From NCBI GenBank assembly GCA_022760355.1, contig JALEGB010000135.1, positions 1 to 40,666 of the forward strand: 40,666 nucleotides of DNA, read 5' to 3'. A model generated the notes under the pieces. That model was given only the letters and a program-made list of their open reading frames with translations. It ran no database searches and was not told the origin of the DNA. Of this stretch, positions 16,902 to 24,938 are shown piece by piece. The first letter of the stretch is position 1, and each line of letters begins with the position of its first letter. The stretch comes from Neomegalonema sp. Lineage in GTDB: Bacteria > Pseudomonadota > Alphaproteobacteria > Rhodobacterales > Rhodobacteraceae. The position numbers were made by a program, and so were the translations under genes.

Positions 16902-19223
16902 CTAACGCGGAATTATCGTCCGGGCAACGCGGAAGCCATAGCCTCCGTTTCGGATGGCACGCAGGTTCCTGTGACGAAGCGCGGAGCGTAAACCCAGAGC
17001 GATGCTGCCCCACGAGCCCCCGCGCAGAATGGAATGAGAACAATCCCCTTTATCCGCCGCCATCCAGGCCGCCCCATCCGCCGGCGCGCCGCGATAGGAC
17101 CCATGCCAGCAATCCTGAACCCACTCCCAGACATTACCATGCACATCATACAGCCCCCAGGGGTTGGCGGCGAAGGAACCGACGGGGAGCGTTTTCCTCC
17201 GAAACACTCCCTTCGGTGAGCCGGCATAGCTGTAGTCTGCGTCATAATTCGCCTTATCGGCCGAAATCTTGCCCTTGAAGCTGAACGGCCCGACTGTCCC
17301 CGCCCGCGCCGCATACTCCCATTCAGCCTCAGACGGAAGACGATAGGGGGAGCCCGCAACCTTCGAATTCATCCAATCCAAAAAACCGCCTGCGCCAGTG
17401 ATGTCTTCCCAGGACACATTGATCACAGGCCGCTTGCCGCGGCCCCAGCCCTGGTCGCTCGGTTTCGGATTGCTGCGGCAATAGCCCTCCGCCGCGCATC
17501 TGTCCCACTGTTCAAAAGTGATCTCATACATGCCGATCGCGAAGCGCTTGATCACCACCCGCCGCTGCGGCCCTTCATACTCGTAGCGCTTAAGCTCCGT
17601 CTTCGGCGAGCCCATCAGGAAGGAACCGGCGGGGATCGCCACCATCTCCGGGCAGGCGGCGCATTCGGTAAACTTCTCCAGATCCGCCAGGAAACGGGGC
17701 AGCACCCTAACCACTTTCAACGCCGCCAGATCCTTCGCGCTGACCCGCCCATCGACGGGCAGCTTCCGCGCCGCCTCAAATTTCTTCAGCGCTGTGGTGG
17801 AGGCTTCGCCCCAGATGCCATCCGGCTCGCCGTCAAACAGCCCCAGCCGCCGCAGCTCCCGCTGAGCAGCGGCGAGGTCCTTTTCCAACGCCGCAATCGC
17901 CGCCCGCGCCTCCGCATCCAAGGGCGAGCCTGGTCGGCGACGGCGAAACGCCTCCAGCGCCGCAACCGTCCGCGCCGCAATCGCTTTATCCAGCTCCGCT
18001 CGCAACAACGCCGCGATGCGCGTGGTCAGCACCGCGCTCTCCGCCGGAAAGCGCGCGCGCAGCCGCCCCAACGCGTCAAGATCCGTCGTCGCGCCAACCA
18101 ACCGCGCAAATCGCGCCGCCGCCAGCTTCGCGAACCGCGCCTTGGGCCAGCGGGCGCGGTAGGACGCCAACGCCGCCGGATCGACGCTCCGGCGCACCTT
18201 GATCCAATCGGCCCGCGCATCGCCCGAGCTTACGGGCGCCGGCGCGGTCGCGGCCGGGCTGGCGGCCGGGCTGGCGGCGGCGGTCGCCGCAGCCGCGCGC
18301 CTCGCCGTCGCCAACGCCAGCTCCGCGCTGGCGCGCAACAGGGAGCCTGGATACCGCGCGATAAACGCCTCCAGCGCCGCCGCCCGCGCCGCCGGCGCCT
18401 TTAACGCCGCCGCAGCCGCGAAGGCCGCCACATCATCCGCCGGCGCGCCCACCGCGGCCGGGCGGAAAAAGAACCGATCCCGGCTCAAGGATCCGTAGGA
18501 AAATGGGATCTGCTCGCCCTTTGTCGCATCGCGCACCTCGCCGGCGATCTCCCGAAACAGCAGCCCAATCTCCAGCCCCGGCCGCTCAATATGTTTCAGC
18601 AGCGCGGCGGAGAAGGGGCTGTTGCGCTTGCCGGTTCCGTCGGACGCCGTGGAGCCGTCCTTCGCCGCGTACCAGACCAGCGTATCGCCCACCGGCTCAA
18701 TCCGCGCCAAGCCGCGGGAAATGCGGCGCGAACCATGGATCTTGCGCATGCGGCGCGTGAAGGGATCGTCTCGGCACGCATCCAGCACCACCAGACGCAG
18801 CCGAGACGCTTCGCCGGCCGCCGCCAGCACCTGCGCCAGCGAAATCGCCTCCAGCGCCACCGCCTGCTGCCGCGCCAGCACGGCGTCGACCGGGACCAGC
18901 CAGCTCCGCCCATCCACCCCGATCCCATGGCCGGCGTAGAACACCAGCGCAATCTCAGACCGCGCCGCCTCCGCCTGAAACTTCTCCAGCGCCTCCAGCA
19001 TCGCATCGCGGTCCGCGTCGTACAGCCGGGTGACCTTAAACCCCAGCCGCGTCAGCGCCGCCGCCACGTCATTCGCGTCATTGTACGGATTGTCGAGCCG
19101 CGGCGCGTGGCGATAGGCGCTGTTGCCAATCACCAGCGCGACCGACCGCGCCTGCGCCGCGCCCGCCCCAACCACCATCATGGCGACAAGCGCCGCCATC
19201 CCTTGCGCCAAAATCCACCGCAT
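16902..19223 (-). CDS. Secreted caspase-family (C14) protein with PG-binding and SUMF1/FGE-like domain
   Basis: A 773-residue protein. Residues 1-26 are a signal peptide (MAALVAMMVVGAGAAQA, cleavage near 26). The caspase p20-like domain follows: VALVIGNSAYRHAPRLDNP, catalytic histidine H99 in FYAGHGIG and cysteine C150 in VVLDACRDDPF, then WYAAKDGSTASDG. Residues about 265-435 are an Ala-rich helical linker with a small Ala/Pro repeat. A PG_binding_1-like domain lies near 440-500 (ELRRLGLFDGEPDGIWG). An FGE/SUMF1-like domain spans 520-773 and is very similar to that of the TIR protein. Both proteolytic residues are present. No cysteine follows RGGSW, so the SUMF1 part is probably not an FGE enzyme. 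The ATG follows GGGGAGG. All domains should be periplasmic. It is the upstream partner of the TIR gene and probably co-transcribed with it. Confidence 0.9.
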   Translation of the reverse strand: MRWILAQGMAALVAMMVVGAGAAQARSVALVIGNSAYRHAPRLDNPYNDANDVAAALTRLGFKVTRLYDADRDAMLEALEKFQAEAARSEIALVFYAGHGIGVDGRSWLVPVDAVLARQQAVALEAISLAQVLAAAGEASRLRLVVLDACRDDPFTRRMRKIHGSRRISRGLARIEPVGDTLVWYAAKDGSTASDGTGKRNSPFSAALLKHIERPGLEIGLLFREIAGEVRDATKGEQIPFSYGSLSRDRFFFRPAAVGAPADDVAAFAAAAALKAPAARAAALEAFIARYPGSLLRASAELALATARRAAAATAAASPAASPAATAPAPVSSGDARADWIKVRRSVDPAALASYRARWPKARFAKLAAARFARLVGATTDLDALGRLRARFPAESAVLTTRIAALLRAELDKAIAARTVAALEAFRRRRPGSPLDAEARAAIAALEKDLAAAQRELRRLGLFDGEPDGIWGEASTTALKKFEAARKLPVDGRVSAKDLAALKVVRVLPRFLADLEKFTECAACPEMVAIPAGSFLMGSPKTELKRYEYEGPQRRVVIKRFAIGMYEITFEQWDRCAAEGYCRSNPKPSDQGWGRGKRPVINVSWEDITGAGGFLDWMNSKVAGSPYRLPSEAEWEYAARAGTVGPFSFKGKISADKANYDADYSYAGSPKGVFRRKTLPVGSFAANPWGLYDVHGNVWEWVQDCWHGSYRGAPADGAAWMAADKGDCSHSILRGGSWGSIALGLRSALRHRNLRAIRNGGYGFRVARTIIPR
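16938..17009 (-). other. Focal variable segment of the caspase gene SUMF1 domain
   Basis: It encodes residues 739-762: GSIALG, invariant LRSA, LRHRNLRAIRNGGY. It has the same length and flanks as the TIR copy at 14754-14825, but only 4 of 20 variable residues agree. Differences include third-codon positions with C/T, C/G and G/T changes. A single adenine-mutagenised template with AAC codons would not by itself explain every change. Confidence 0.85.
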
Positions 19224-19314
19224 CGCGCGCCTCCCCTAATCCGGCGTTCCCTGCTCAGATAGGTTATCGGGATGCGAGGCGGACGCAACGGCGAAGGCGG
19301 GGCCGGCCGGGCGA

Positions 19315-20163
19315 TCAGATCACGGCTTCGCCCCGATCCTCGCCCAGCTGATAGGCCCGGATCGCGTTCAGCCCAAACACCGCGTCCAGATCCGCGCCAG
19401 CCCCCTCCAGCAGCTCCATCGACGTCTCGAACCAGCGCGCATAGGAGGACGCCAGCAGGCAGACCGGCCAGTCGCTGCCCCAAATCAACCGCTCCGAGCC
19501 GAACACGGCCAGCAGATGTTCGACATAGGGCTTCAAATCCGCCGCATCCCACGCCGCGTCGGCTTCGGTGACCAGACCGGACAGTTTGCAGAAGGCCGAC
19601 GTCTCCCGCCCGAGCGCAGTCATATCAGCGGCCCAGCCGTCAAACTCGCCCGAGCGGATCTCCGGCTTCGATCCATGGTCAATCACCACCCGCAGATCCG
19701 GATGCGCGCTGAGCAGCGTGCGTAAATTCGGCAGATGGCGCGGCAAGGTCAGCGCGTCAAAGGTCAGGTCGGCGGCGATCATCGCCTCAAAGGCTGGGCG
19801 CAGCTCCGGACGCAGCATCCAATCCTCGTCCGGAATATCCTGGATCATCGGCCGCAGCCCGACCAAAGCCGGGTTCTGCGCCAGCCAACTGATCGCCTCC
19901 GGCGCCTCCGGGCTCTCAAACTCCGTCCAGCCGACAACGCCTTGGATGAACTCCTCCTGAGCCGCCAGGCTGAGCATATATTCCGTTTCCGCCACGGTCG
20001 GCGCGGCTTGGATCAGAACGGTGCCTTCCATGCCGGCTTCGTCCAGCTCGCTGATCAGGTCATCCGGGTCGAAATCGCGATAGATGGGCTCAAGCTCCGG
20101 GGTCAGCCAGCCATAATCGCCCCGGTCAAGGCGCCAGAAATGTTGGTGCGCGTCGATTCTCAT
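19315..20163 (-). CDS. Amidohydrolase-2 family lactonase, probable sugar-lactone hydrolase
   Basis: A 282-residue TIM-barrel amidohydrolase. H6 and H8 in MRIDAHQHFW are the first-strand metal or active-site histidines. VVIDHGSKPEI and LIWGSDWPVCLL supply the later histidine and aspartate. Members of this group (COG3618) include L-fucono-1,5-lactonase, L-rhamnono-lactonase and 2-pyrone-4,6-dicarboxylate lactonase. The gene is the last of a minus-strand operon after an aldose dehydrogenase-like reductase and a FucU mutarotase (12-base gap), so hydrolysis of the aldono-lactone is the best role. It is cytosolic. The caspase gene lies 91 bases further on in the same direction, but seems unrelated. 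Confidence 0.82.
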   Translation of the reverse strand: MRIDAHQHFWRLDRGDYGWLTPELEPIYRDFDPDDLISELDEAGMEGTVLIQAAPTVAETEYMLSLAAQEEFIQGVVGWTEFESPEAPEAISWLAQNPALVGLRPMIQDIPDEDWMLRPELRPAFEAMIAADLTFDALTLPRHLPNLRTLLSAHPDLRVVIDHGSKPEIRSGEFDGWAADMTALGRETSAFCKLSGLVTEADAAWDAADLKPYVEHLLAVFGSERLIWGSDWPVCLLASSYARWFETSMELLEGAGADLDAVFGLNAIRAYQLGEDRGEAVI

Positions 20164-20175
20164 CTTTCCGGCCCC

Positions 20176-20622
20176 CTACCCTGCGGTCGGCTCAGGCGCG
20201 ATCACGCCCTTTTTCAGAATGATATTGCCATACAGACGCCGCTCGCCCGTTTGCACCACCGCATAGGCCTCCCGCGCGCGATCATAGAAGTCAAACCGCT
20301 CCAACGTCGCAATTTGCGCTGGATGATCCGCCGTCGCATCAATGATGGTCTGAAACTGAGCGACAATCGGCGGGATCGCGGCCGCATCCCCAACGACTTG
20401 CATTGTGAGCGCCGGGTCGTCGACAAACTTGTCCAGCGGCGTCAGCGTCAGGATCGCCGCCAGCGCATCGGTCGCCGAGACGCCGTCCAGCCGGATACAG
20501 TCCGGCCCGATGCTCTCGGCCGGAAAATTGGCGTCCGCGATCACGATTTCATCGCCATGCCCCATCGCGCGCAGCGTGTAGAGCAGCGCTGGCGACAGGA
20601 TGGGGGGAATATTACGCAACAT
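20176..20622 (-). CDS. fucU: RbsD/FucU-family sugar mutarotase, probable L-fucose mutarotase
   Basis: A 148-residue protein with the family core AMGHGDEIVIADANFPAES. H22 and D30 are the conserved active-site residues, and the C-terminal YGNIILKKGVI is also characteristic. FucU enzymes interconvert the anomers of L-fucose, supplying the form used by the next enzyme. The length is normal. It lies 14 bases after the aldo/keto reductase gene and 12 before the lactonase gene, which supports a shared pathway. The exact sugar is inferred from context; other 6-deoxy or galacto-configured sugars are possible. Confidence 0.85.
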   Translation of the reverse strand: MLRNIPPILSPALLYTLRAMGHGDEIVIADANFPAESIGPDCIRLDGVSATDALAAILTLTPLDKFVDDPALTMQVVGDAAAIPPIVAQFQTIIDATADHPAQIATLERFDFYDRAREAYAVVQTGERRLYGNIILKKGVIAPEPTAG

Positions 20623-20636
20623 CTTTTGGCTCCCAG

Positions 20637-21671
20637 TCAGCGTGGCGTCGGCGCATCGGCGCGGATCAAGCCTTCGCTCTTCAGATCAGACCAAAGCGCC
20701 GCGGGGACCTCCGCCTCCAATACAGCGACATTCGCGGCGACCTCGGCTTGGCTGACCCCGCCGGGGATCACGGTCTTGACCGCTGGATGCCCAAGCGGAA
20801 ACTGCAGCGCGGCGGCGATCAGCGGCGTCTGGTGCGCCGCGCAAATCTGCTCAATCCGCCGCACGCGATCCATGACCGTCGCCGGCGCAGGGGCGTAATT
20901 ATACATTGCGCCCGGAACGGCGCCGGTCGCCAGAATGCCGGAATTATACGGACCGCCCAGGATGACGCCGACATCGCGCTTCTCGCACAGCGGCAGGAAG
21001 CTTTGCAGCGCCTCCTGCTCCAGCAACGTATACCGGCCAGCCAGCAGGAACGTATCGAACTCGCCCAGCCCCAATAGCGTTTCACAGACCTGCCACTCAT
21101 TCACGCCTGCGCCGATCGCTGCGACCGCGCCTGCATCGCGCAGCTCAACCAGCGCGCGATATCCGCCGCCGTCAAACAGCTCGCGCACCTTCGCATCGCT
21201 GACTTCACGGCTTTTATGCGTGAACATGTCAACGTCATGAACCAACAGAACGTCGATCCGCTCGGTTCCGAGCCGCGGCTTGCTCGCCTCATAGCTGCGC
21301 ATCACGCCATCATAGGTGTAGTCATAGACGATCCGCTTTTGCGGCGTGTCGACAAACGCCTCCGGCGTCACCTCCTCCGGCGCGCAATCCTCCAGCAGCC
21401 GTCCGACTTTGGTGGACAACACCAGATCTTCACGCGCCCAGCGCGCGAGCGCGGCGCCAATCCGCTCTTCCGCCCGTCCAAGGCCGTATTGGGGCGCAAC
21501 ATCAAAGAAGCGCAGCCCCGCGTCATACGCCGCCTGCAGCGCCGCCTGCGCGTCGTCCTCTGAGACCGCGCGATACAGATTGCCGAGCGGCGCGGCGCCG
21601 AACCCCATCCGCGTTAAAGGCGCGAGCCCCGACGCACGCGCATTCAGCCGCGCGGTTGCAGTCGCTTTCAT
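20637..21671 (-). CDS. Aldo/keto reductase, probable L-fucose/D-threo-aldose 1-dehydrogenase
   Basis: A 344-residue protein with the aldo/keto reductase catalytic tetrad: D57 and Y62 in FFDVAPQYGLGRAEERIG, K88 in VLSTKVGRL and H145 in DVLLVHDVD. VSQAEVAANV near the C terminus is also typical. Family members such as D-threo-aldose 1-dehydrogenase oxidise L-fucose or related aldoses to the 1,5-lactone with NAD(P)+. With the mutarotase and lactonase directly downstream, this gives a coherent aldose-to-aldonate route. The gene lies 35 bases after the GntR regulator gene. The start ATG has AGGGAGAGG upstream. Confidence 0.85.
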   Translation of the reverse strand: MKATATARLNARASGLAPLTRMGFGAAPLGNLYRAVSEDDAQAALQAAYDAGLRFFDVAPQYGLGRAEERIGAALARWAREDLVLSTKVGRLLEDCAPEEVTPEAFVDTPQKRIVYDYTYDGVMRSYEASKPRLGTERIDVLLVHDVDMFTHKSREVSDAKVRELFDGGGYRALVELRDAGAVAAIGAGVNEWQVCETLLGLGEFDTFLLAGRYTLLEQEALQSFLPLCEKRDVGVILGGPYNSGILATGAVPGAMYNYAPAPATVMDRVRRIEQICAAHQTPLIAAALQFPLGHPAVKTVIPGGVSQAEVAANVAVLEAEVPAALWSDLKSEGLIRADAPTPR

Positions 21672-21706
21672 CTTGTTCCTCTCCCTGCCGCCCCTGTTGA
21701 TCTGTT

Positions 21707-22453
21707 TTAGCGGGGCCGAAAAAACTCGGGATGCCGCTTTTCCAGCGGCTCGACACGCGGAATGAGATGACCGAGATGGGCGCGCATCGCTGCAACCGCC
21801 GCATCTGGGTCTTGCGCCGTGATCGCATCCAGCACCTTCCGGTGCTCCGCGACAACCTCGCGAGCCCGCCCATCTTCGGGCAGCAAAAGAAGCCGCGCCC
21901 GGCGAAGCTGAAGAGAAACTGTCGCCACCGTCGATGCGACATTGCGATAGCCGGTGAAGCTCATAATCAGCGCATGGAACGCCTCATCTTCGGCATACAG
22001 CCCTGCGTCATCGCCATCATCGGCCAGCATTTCCTGCATCCGAATGCTCCGGGCGAGTTGCGCCAGCTCCGCATCCGTGCGCAGCGCCGCCACCCGCGCC
22101 ACCGCCGCAAGCTCCAGCGCCTCCCGCATAAACGCCGCCTCGCGAATTTCCGGCATCGAAAGCGGCGAAACCCGGCTGCCCGACTGAGGCACCACATCGA
22201 CCAGCCCTTCCGCCGCAAGCCGCGCGATCGCCTCCGAAACGGGTGAGCGCGATACGCCGAGCCGCGCGCAGATGGCGGCTTTGCGCAGCGTTGCGCCGGG
22301 TGAATAGCGCATGGAAAGGATTGCGTCGGACAGGGCCAAATAGACGCGCTGCGCAAGCGAGCCCGAGAAACTTTGCAGATCCGCCAACATCGCCGGATCC
22401 GCATCCTGTTCCTCACGCTTCTCCGCCGATCTCACATTCGCGTCCGTCGTCAT
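21707..22453 (-). CDS. GntR-family (FCD/FadR-type) transcriptional regulator
   Basis: A 248-residue protein from ATG 22453 (GGAG just upstream); a longer frame starting at 22501 would run through the candidate operator, so the shorter start is preferred. Residues about 30-98 form the winged helix (LAQRVYLALSDAILSMRYSP, CARLGVSRSPVSEAIARLAAEG). Residues about 105-235 are an all-helical FCD ligand domain with AEDEAFHALIMSFTGY and EHRKVLDAI, including metal-site histidines. Such regulators usually repress sugar-acid catabolic genes and release DNA on binding an acid intermediate. The gene heads the minus-strand sugar operon and faces the UxaA-family gene, so it likely controls both arms, including itself. 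Confidence 0.88.
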   Translation of the reverse strand: MTTDANVRSAEKREEQDADPAMLADLQSFSGSLAQRVYLALSDAILSMRYSPGATLRKAAICARLGVSRSPVSEAIARLAAEGLVDVVPQSGSRVSPLSMPEIREAAFMREALELAAVARVAALRTDAELAQLARSIRMQEMLADDGDDAGLYAEDEAFHALIMSFTGYRNVASTVATVSLQLRRARLLLLPEDGRAREVVAEHRKVLDAITAQDPDAAVAAMRAHLGHLIPRVEPLEKRHPEFFRPR

Positions 22454-22484
22454 TCGCTCCAACCCATCACCACATACTAACATT

Positions 22485-22514
22485 CTAGTTGACCAATACA
22501 TGAGGTCAAGCTAG
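22485..22514. promoter_or_regulatory. Palindromic candidate operator between the divergent sugar operons
   Basis: CTAGTTGACC at 22485-22494 and GGTCAAGCTAG at 22504-22514 are inverted copies apart from one extra G, around a 9-base centre. The core TTGACC/GGTCAA is a perfect 6-bp inverted repeat. It lies 31 bases upstream of the regulator gene and 81 upstream of the dehydratase gene, where one site could repress both promoters. TTGACC also resembles a -35 box on each strand, so binding could block polymerase directly. The assignment to the GntR protein is inferred from position. Confidence 0.55.
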
Positions 22515-22595
22515 CAAATTGGACAACGGCGTCCGATCGCCGAAGCAGCGCGCGCCGCCAATCGGCAGGCGAGCCGATATAAAAGGGAGGTCCAA

Positions 22596-24119
22596 GTGGC
22601 TACTGCGACGCAGGCGATCCGCCTTCACGCGAGCGACAATGTCGGCGTCGCGCTTAAGGATCTGAGCGCCGGAACCAAGCTTCCGCTGCTTGAGACGCCG
22701 CTGGCCCACGACATTGCGCGCGGCCACAAATTTGCGCTCGAACCCGTCGCCGCCGGCGCGAGCCTGATCCGGTATGGGCAGATTATTGGCGAAGCGAAAA
22801 CCGATATCGCGCCAGGCGCCCATGTTCATGTGCACAATCTTGGCATGGGGGCCCATACCCAGGACTACGCCCACGCGAGCCAATCGACGCCGCTGCCCCC
22901 GGCGCCGGAGCCGCGCACCTTCATGGGCTATGCGCGCGCGGATGGCGGCGCCGGAACGCGCAACTATCTCGGCATTCTCACCACGGTGAACTGCTCCGGA
23001 TCGGTCGCGCGCTTCATCGCCGAAGCCGCGGAAAAAAGCGGCCTGCTGGACGCGTTTGAGAATATCGACGGCGTCGTGCCCATCGCCCATGGCACCGGCT
23101 GTGGAATGTCGAACAAAAACGAAGGGTACGCCGCCCTGTTTCGCACCTTGTCCGGCTACGCCCAGCATCCGAACTTTGGCGGCGTCCTCCTGGTCGGGCT
23201 CGGCTGCGAAGTCATGCAGATCGCCGAGCTGGTCGACGGCCGCCCCATCCGCCCCGACGGCGCGCTGCGCTATATGACAATCCAACAAGTCGGCGGCACG
23301 CGCCGGACGATTGAGAAAGGGTTGGAGGAGCTGCGCGGCCTTGCCGAGATCGCCAATCAAGCGCAGCGGACGCCCATCCCGGTCTCCGAGATCACCATCG
23401 GCATGCAATGCGGCGGATCAGACGGCTATTCCGGCATTACCGCCAACCCGGCCCTCGGCGCCGCGTCGGACCTGCTCGTCCGCCATGGCGGAACCACCAT
23501 CCTGTCCGAAACCTCAGAGATCTACGGCGCGGAGCATCTGCTGACCCGGCGCGCCGTATCGCCCGACATCGGCGAAAAGCTGATCGCCCGCGTGCGGTGG
23601 TGGGAGGAGTATTGCGCGAAGCATGGCGGCGAGATGGACAATAATCCGAGCCCCGGCAACAAACGCGGCGGATTGACGACCATCCTTGAAAAATCCCTCG
23701 GCGCCGTCGCGAAGGGCGGCGCAGCGCCGCTGACCGACGTTTACGAGTTCGCCGAAAAAATCACGAAAAAGGGGTTTGTCTTTATGGACAGTCCCGGCTT
23801 CGACCCATGCTCCGTCACCGGCCAAATCGCATCGGGCGCAAATCTCATCATCTTCACCACCGGGCGCGGCTCCGTCTCCGGCTTCAAGCCGGCGCCGGGG
23901 ATAAAACTCGCAACCAACAGCGAAATGTATGAGCGCATGGCGGAAGATATGGACTTGAATTGCGGCGACATCGTCACCCACGGCGTCAGCATCGAAGAAA
24001 AAGGACGCGAGATCTTCGAATTAGCGATCAGGACCGCCTCCGGCGCGCAGACCAAAAGCGAGGCGCTCGGCTTCGGCGGCGCGGAATTCGTTCCATGGCA
24101 GATCGGCGCCGTGATGTAG
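22596..24119 (+). CDS. UxaA/GarD-family sugar-acid dehydratase
   Basis: A 507-residue protein. Residues about 1-95 form a SAF-like N-terminal domain (IRLHASDNVGVALKDL, HVHNLGMGAHTQDYA). Residues about 115-507 are the UxaA/altronate-galactarate dehydratase core, with RNYLGILTTVNCSGS, AHGTGCGMSN, ITIGMQCGGSDGYSG and a C-terminal VTHGVSIEEKGREIFEL. The conserved cysteines fit the metal site (iron-dependent in altronate and galactarate dehydratases). The enzyme removes water from an aldonate to give a 2-keto-3-deoxy acid. Here the likely substrate is the acid made by the divergent operon, for example L-fuconate. The GTG start follows AAAGGGAGG. It is the first gene of a five-gene plus-strand operon. 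Confidence 0.87.
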   Translation: MATATQAIRLHASDNVGVALKDLSAGTKLPLLETPLAHDIARGHKFALEPVAAGASLIRYGQIIGEAKTDIAPGAHVHVHNLGMGAHTQDYAHASQSTPLPPAPEPRTFMGYARADGGAGTRNYLGILTTVNCSGSVARFIAEAAEKSGLLDAFENIDGVVPIAHGTGCGMSNKNEGYAALFRTLSGYAQHPNFGGVLLVGLGCEVMQIAELVDGRPIRPDGALRYMTIQQVGGTRRTIEKGLEELRGLAEIANQAQRTPIPVSEITIGMQCGGSDGYSGITANPALGAASDLLVRHGGTTILSETSEIYGAEHLLTRRAVSPDIGEKLIARVRWWEEYCAKHGGEMDNNPSPGNKRGGLTTILEKSLGAVAKGGAAPLTDVYEFAEKITKKGFVFMDSPGFDPCSVTGQIASGANLIIFTTGRGSVSGFKPAPGIKLATNSEMYERMAEDMDLNCGDIVTHGVSIEEKGREIFELAIRTASGAQTKSEALGFGGAEFVPWQIGAVM

Positions 24120-24181
24120 CGGCGGCGCATGCGTCAGGCGGCAAAGACCGTCGGCGTTCAACAGGATAGGGAGAGGCCGCC

Positions 24182-24931
24182 ATGCGGTTGGCGAACAAAA
24201 CCATTCTCATTACCGCCGCGGGTCAGGGGATCGGCCGCGCCGCAGCGCTGGCCTGCGCCGCGCAAGGCGGCCAGGTCATTGCGACGGACATCAATGAAGA
24301 AGCGCTCGGCATACTTGGCGCCGAAAATCCGAAGATAGAAACGCGTCGGCTTGATGTAACTGACGCCGACGCAATCAGCACGCTGGCGAAAGAACTGCCG
24401 GACTTGGACGGGCTGTTCAACTGCGCCGGCTACGTCGCCAATGGCACAATCCTCGACCTTACCGATGAGGATTGGAGCCGCTCGCTGGATATCAACGTCA
24501 CCTCAATGGTGCGGCTGTGCCGCGCGCTGCTGCCGGGCCTGCTGCGCCAAGCCGAAGCGCGGGGATCCGCGGCAATTCTCAATATGGCGTCGATGTGCTC
24601 GTCTATAAAAGGCTTCCCGATGCGCACCGCCTATGGCGCGACCAAGGCCGCCGTTATCGGACTGACCAAATGCGTCGCCGCCGACTTCGTAAAGCAGGGG
24701 CTGCGCTGCAACGCGCTCTGCCCAGGCACGGTGGACACCCCGTCCCTGCGCGGACGCATCGCCGCCGCTCCGGATCCAGTTCAAGCCGAGAAAGACTTTG
24801 TCGCGCGCCAACCGATGGGCCGGCTCGCCACCGTGGACGATATGGCCCCGATGATCGTTTATCTGCTCTCCGACGAAAGCCGCTTTGTCACCGGTCAGGC
24901 CTTCCTGGTCGATGGCGGCGTAACGATCTGA
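24182..24931 (+). CDS. SDR-family NAD(P)-dependent dehydrogenase, probable 2-keto-3-deoxy-sugar-acid oxidase step
   Basis: A 249-residue classical short-chain dehydrogenase: cofactor loop [10 protein letters not shown] (11-20), D36 after the second strand suggesting NAD+ preference, NCAGY (80-84), and the catalytic set S137, Y151 and K155 in AYGATKAAV. The C-terminal [14 protein letters not shown] is typical. The closest functional precedent is 2-keto-3-deoxy-L-fuconate (or L-rhamnonate) 4-dehydrogenase, which follows the dehydratase in oxidative 6-deoxy-sugar pathways. It begins 62 bases after the dehydratase gene and ends 7 bases before the ABC ATPase gene. The ATG follows GGGAGAGG. Confidence 0.87.
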   Translation: MRLANKTILITAAGQGIGRAAALACAAQGGQVIATDINEEALGILGAENPKIETRRLDVTDADAISTLAKELPDLDGLFNCAGYVANGTILDLTDEDWSRSLDINVTSMVRLCRALLPGLLRQAEARGSAAILNMASMCSSIKGFPMRTAYGATKAAVIGLTKCVAADFVKQGLRCNALCPGTVDTPSLRGRIAAAPDPVQAEKDFVARQPMGRLATVDDMAPMIVYLLSDESRFVTGQAFLVDGGVTI

Positions 24932-24938
24932 GGACCGG

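Noticed and set aside
15873..16991. Long plus-strand open frame across the TIR gene
   Set aside because: It is antisense to the TIR-SUMF1 gene, with an Arg/Gln/Pro/His-rich composition typical of the complement of Ala-rich GC-rich coding DNA, and matches no family.
14718..17666. Active formylglycine-generating or EgtB-type enzyme
   Set aside because: The domain fold motifs are present, but the two active-site cysteines expected after the GGS motif of FGE are absent in both copies, so an enzymatic call is not supported.
18252..18275. 12-base tandem repeat in the caspase gene as a regulatory repeat
   Set aside because: It lies inside an Ala/Pro linker, stays in frame, and is ordinary low-complexity GC-rich coding sequence.
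19735..20898. Plus-strand open frame of 387 codons opposite the sugar operon
   Set aside because: It runs antisense through three well-supported genes and has no recognisable domain.
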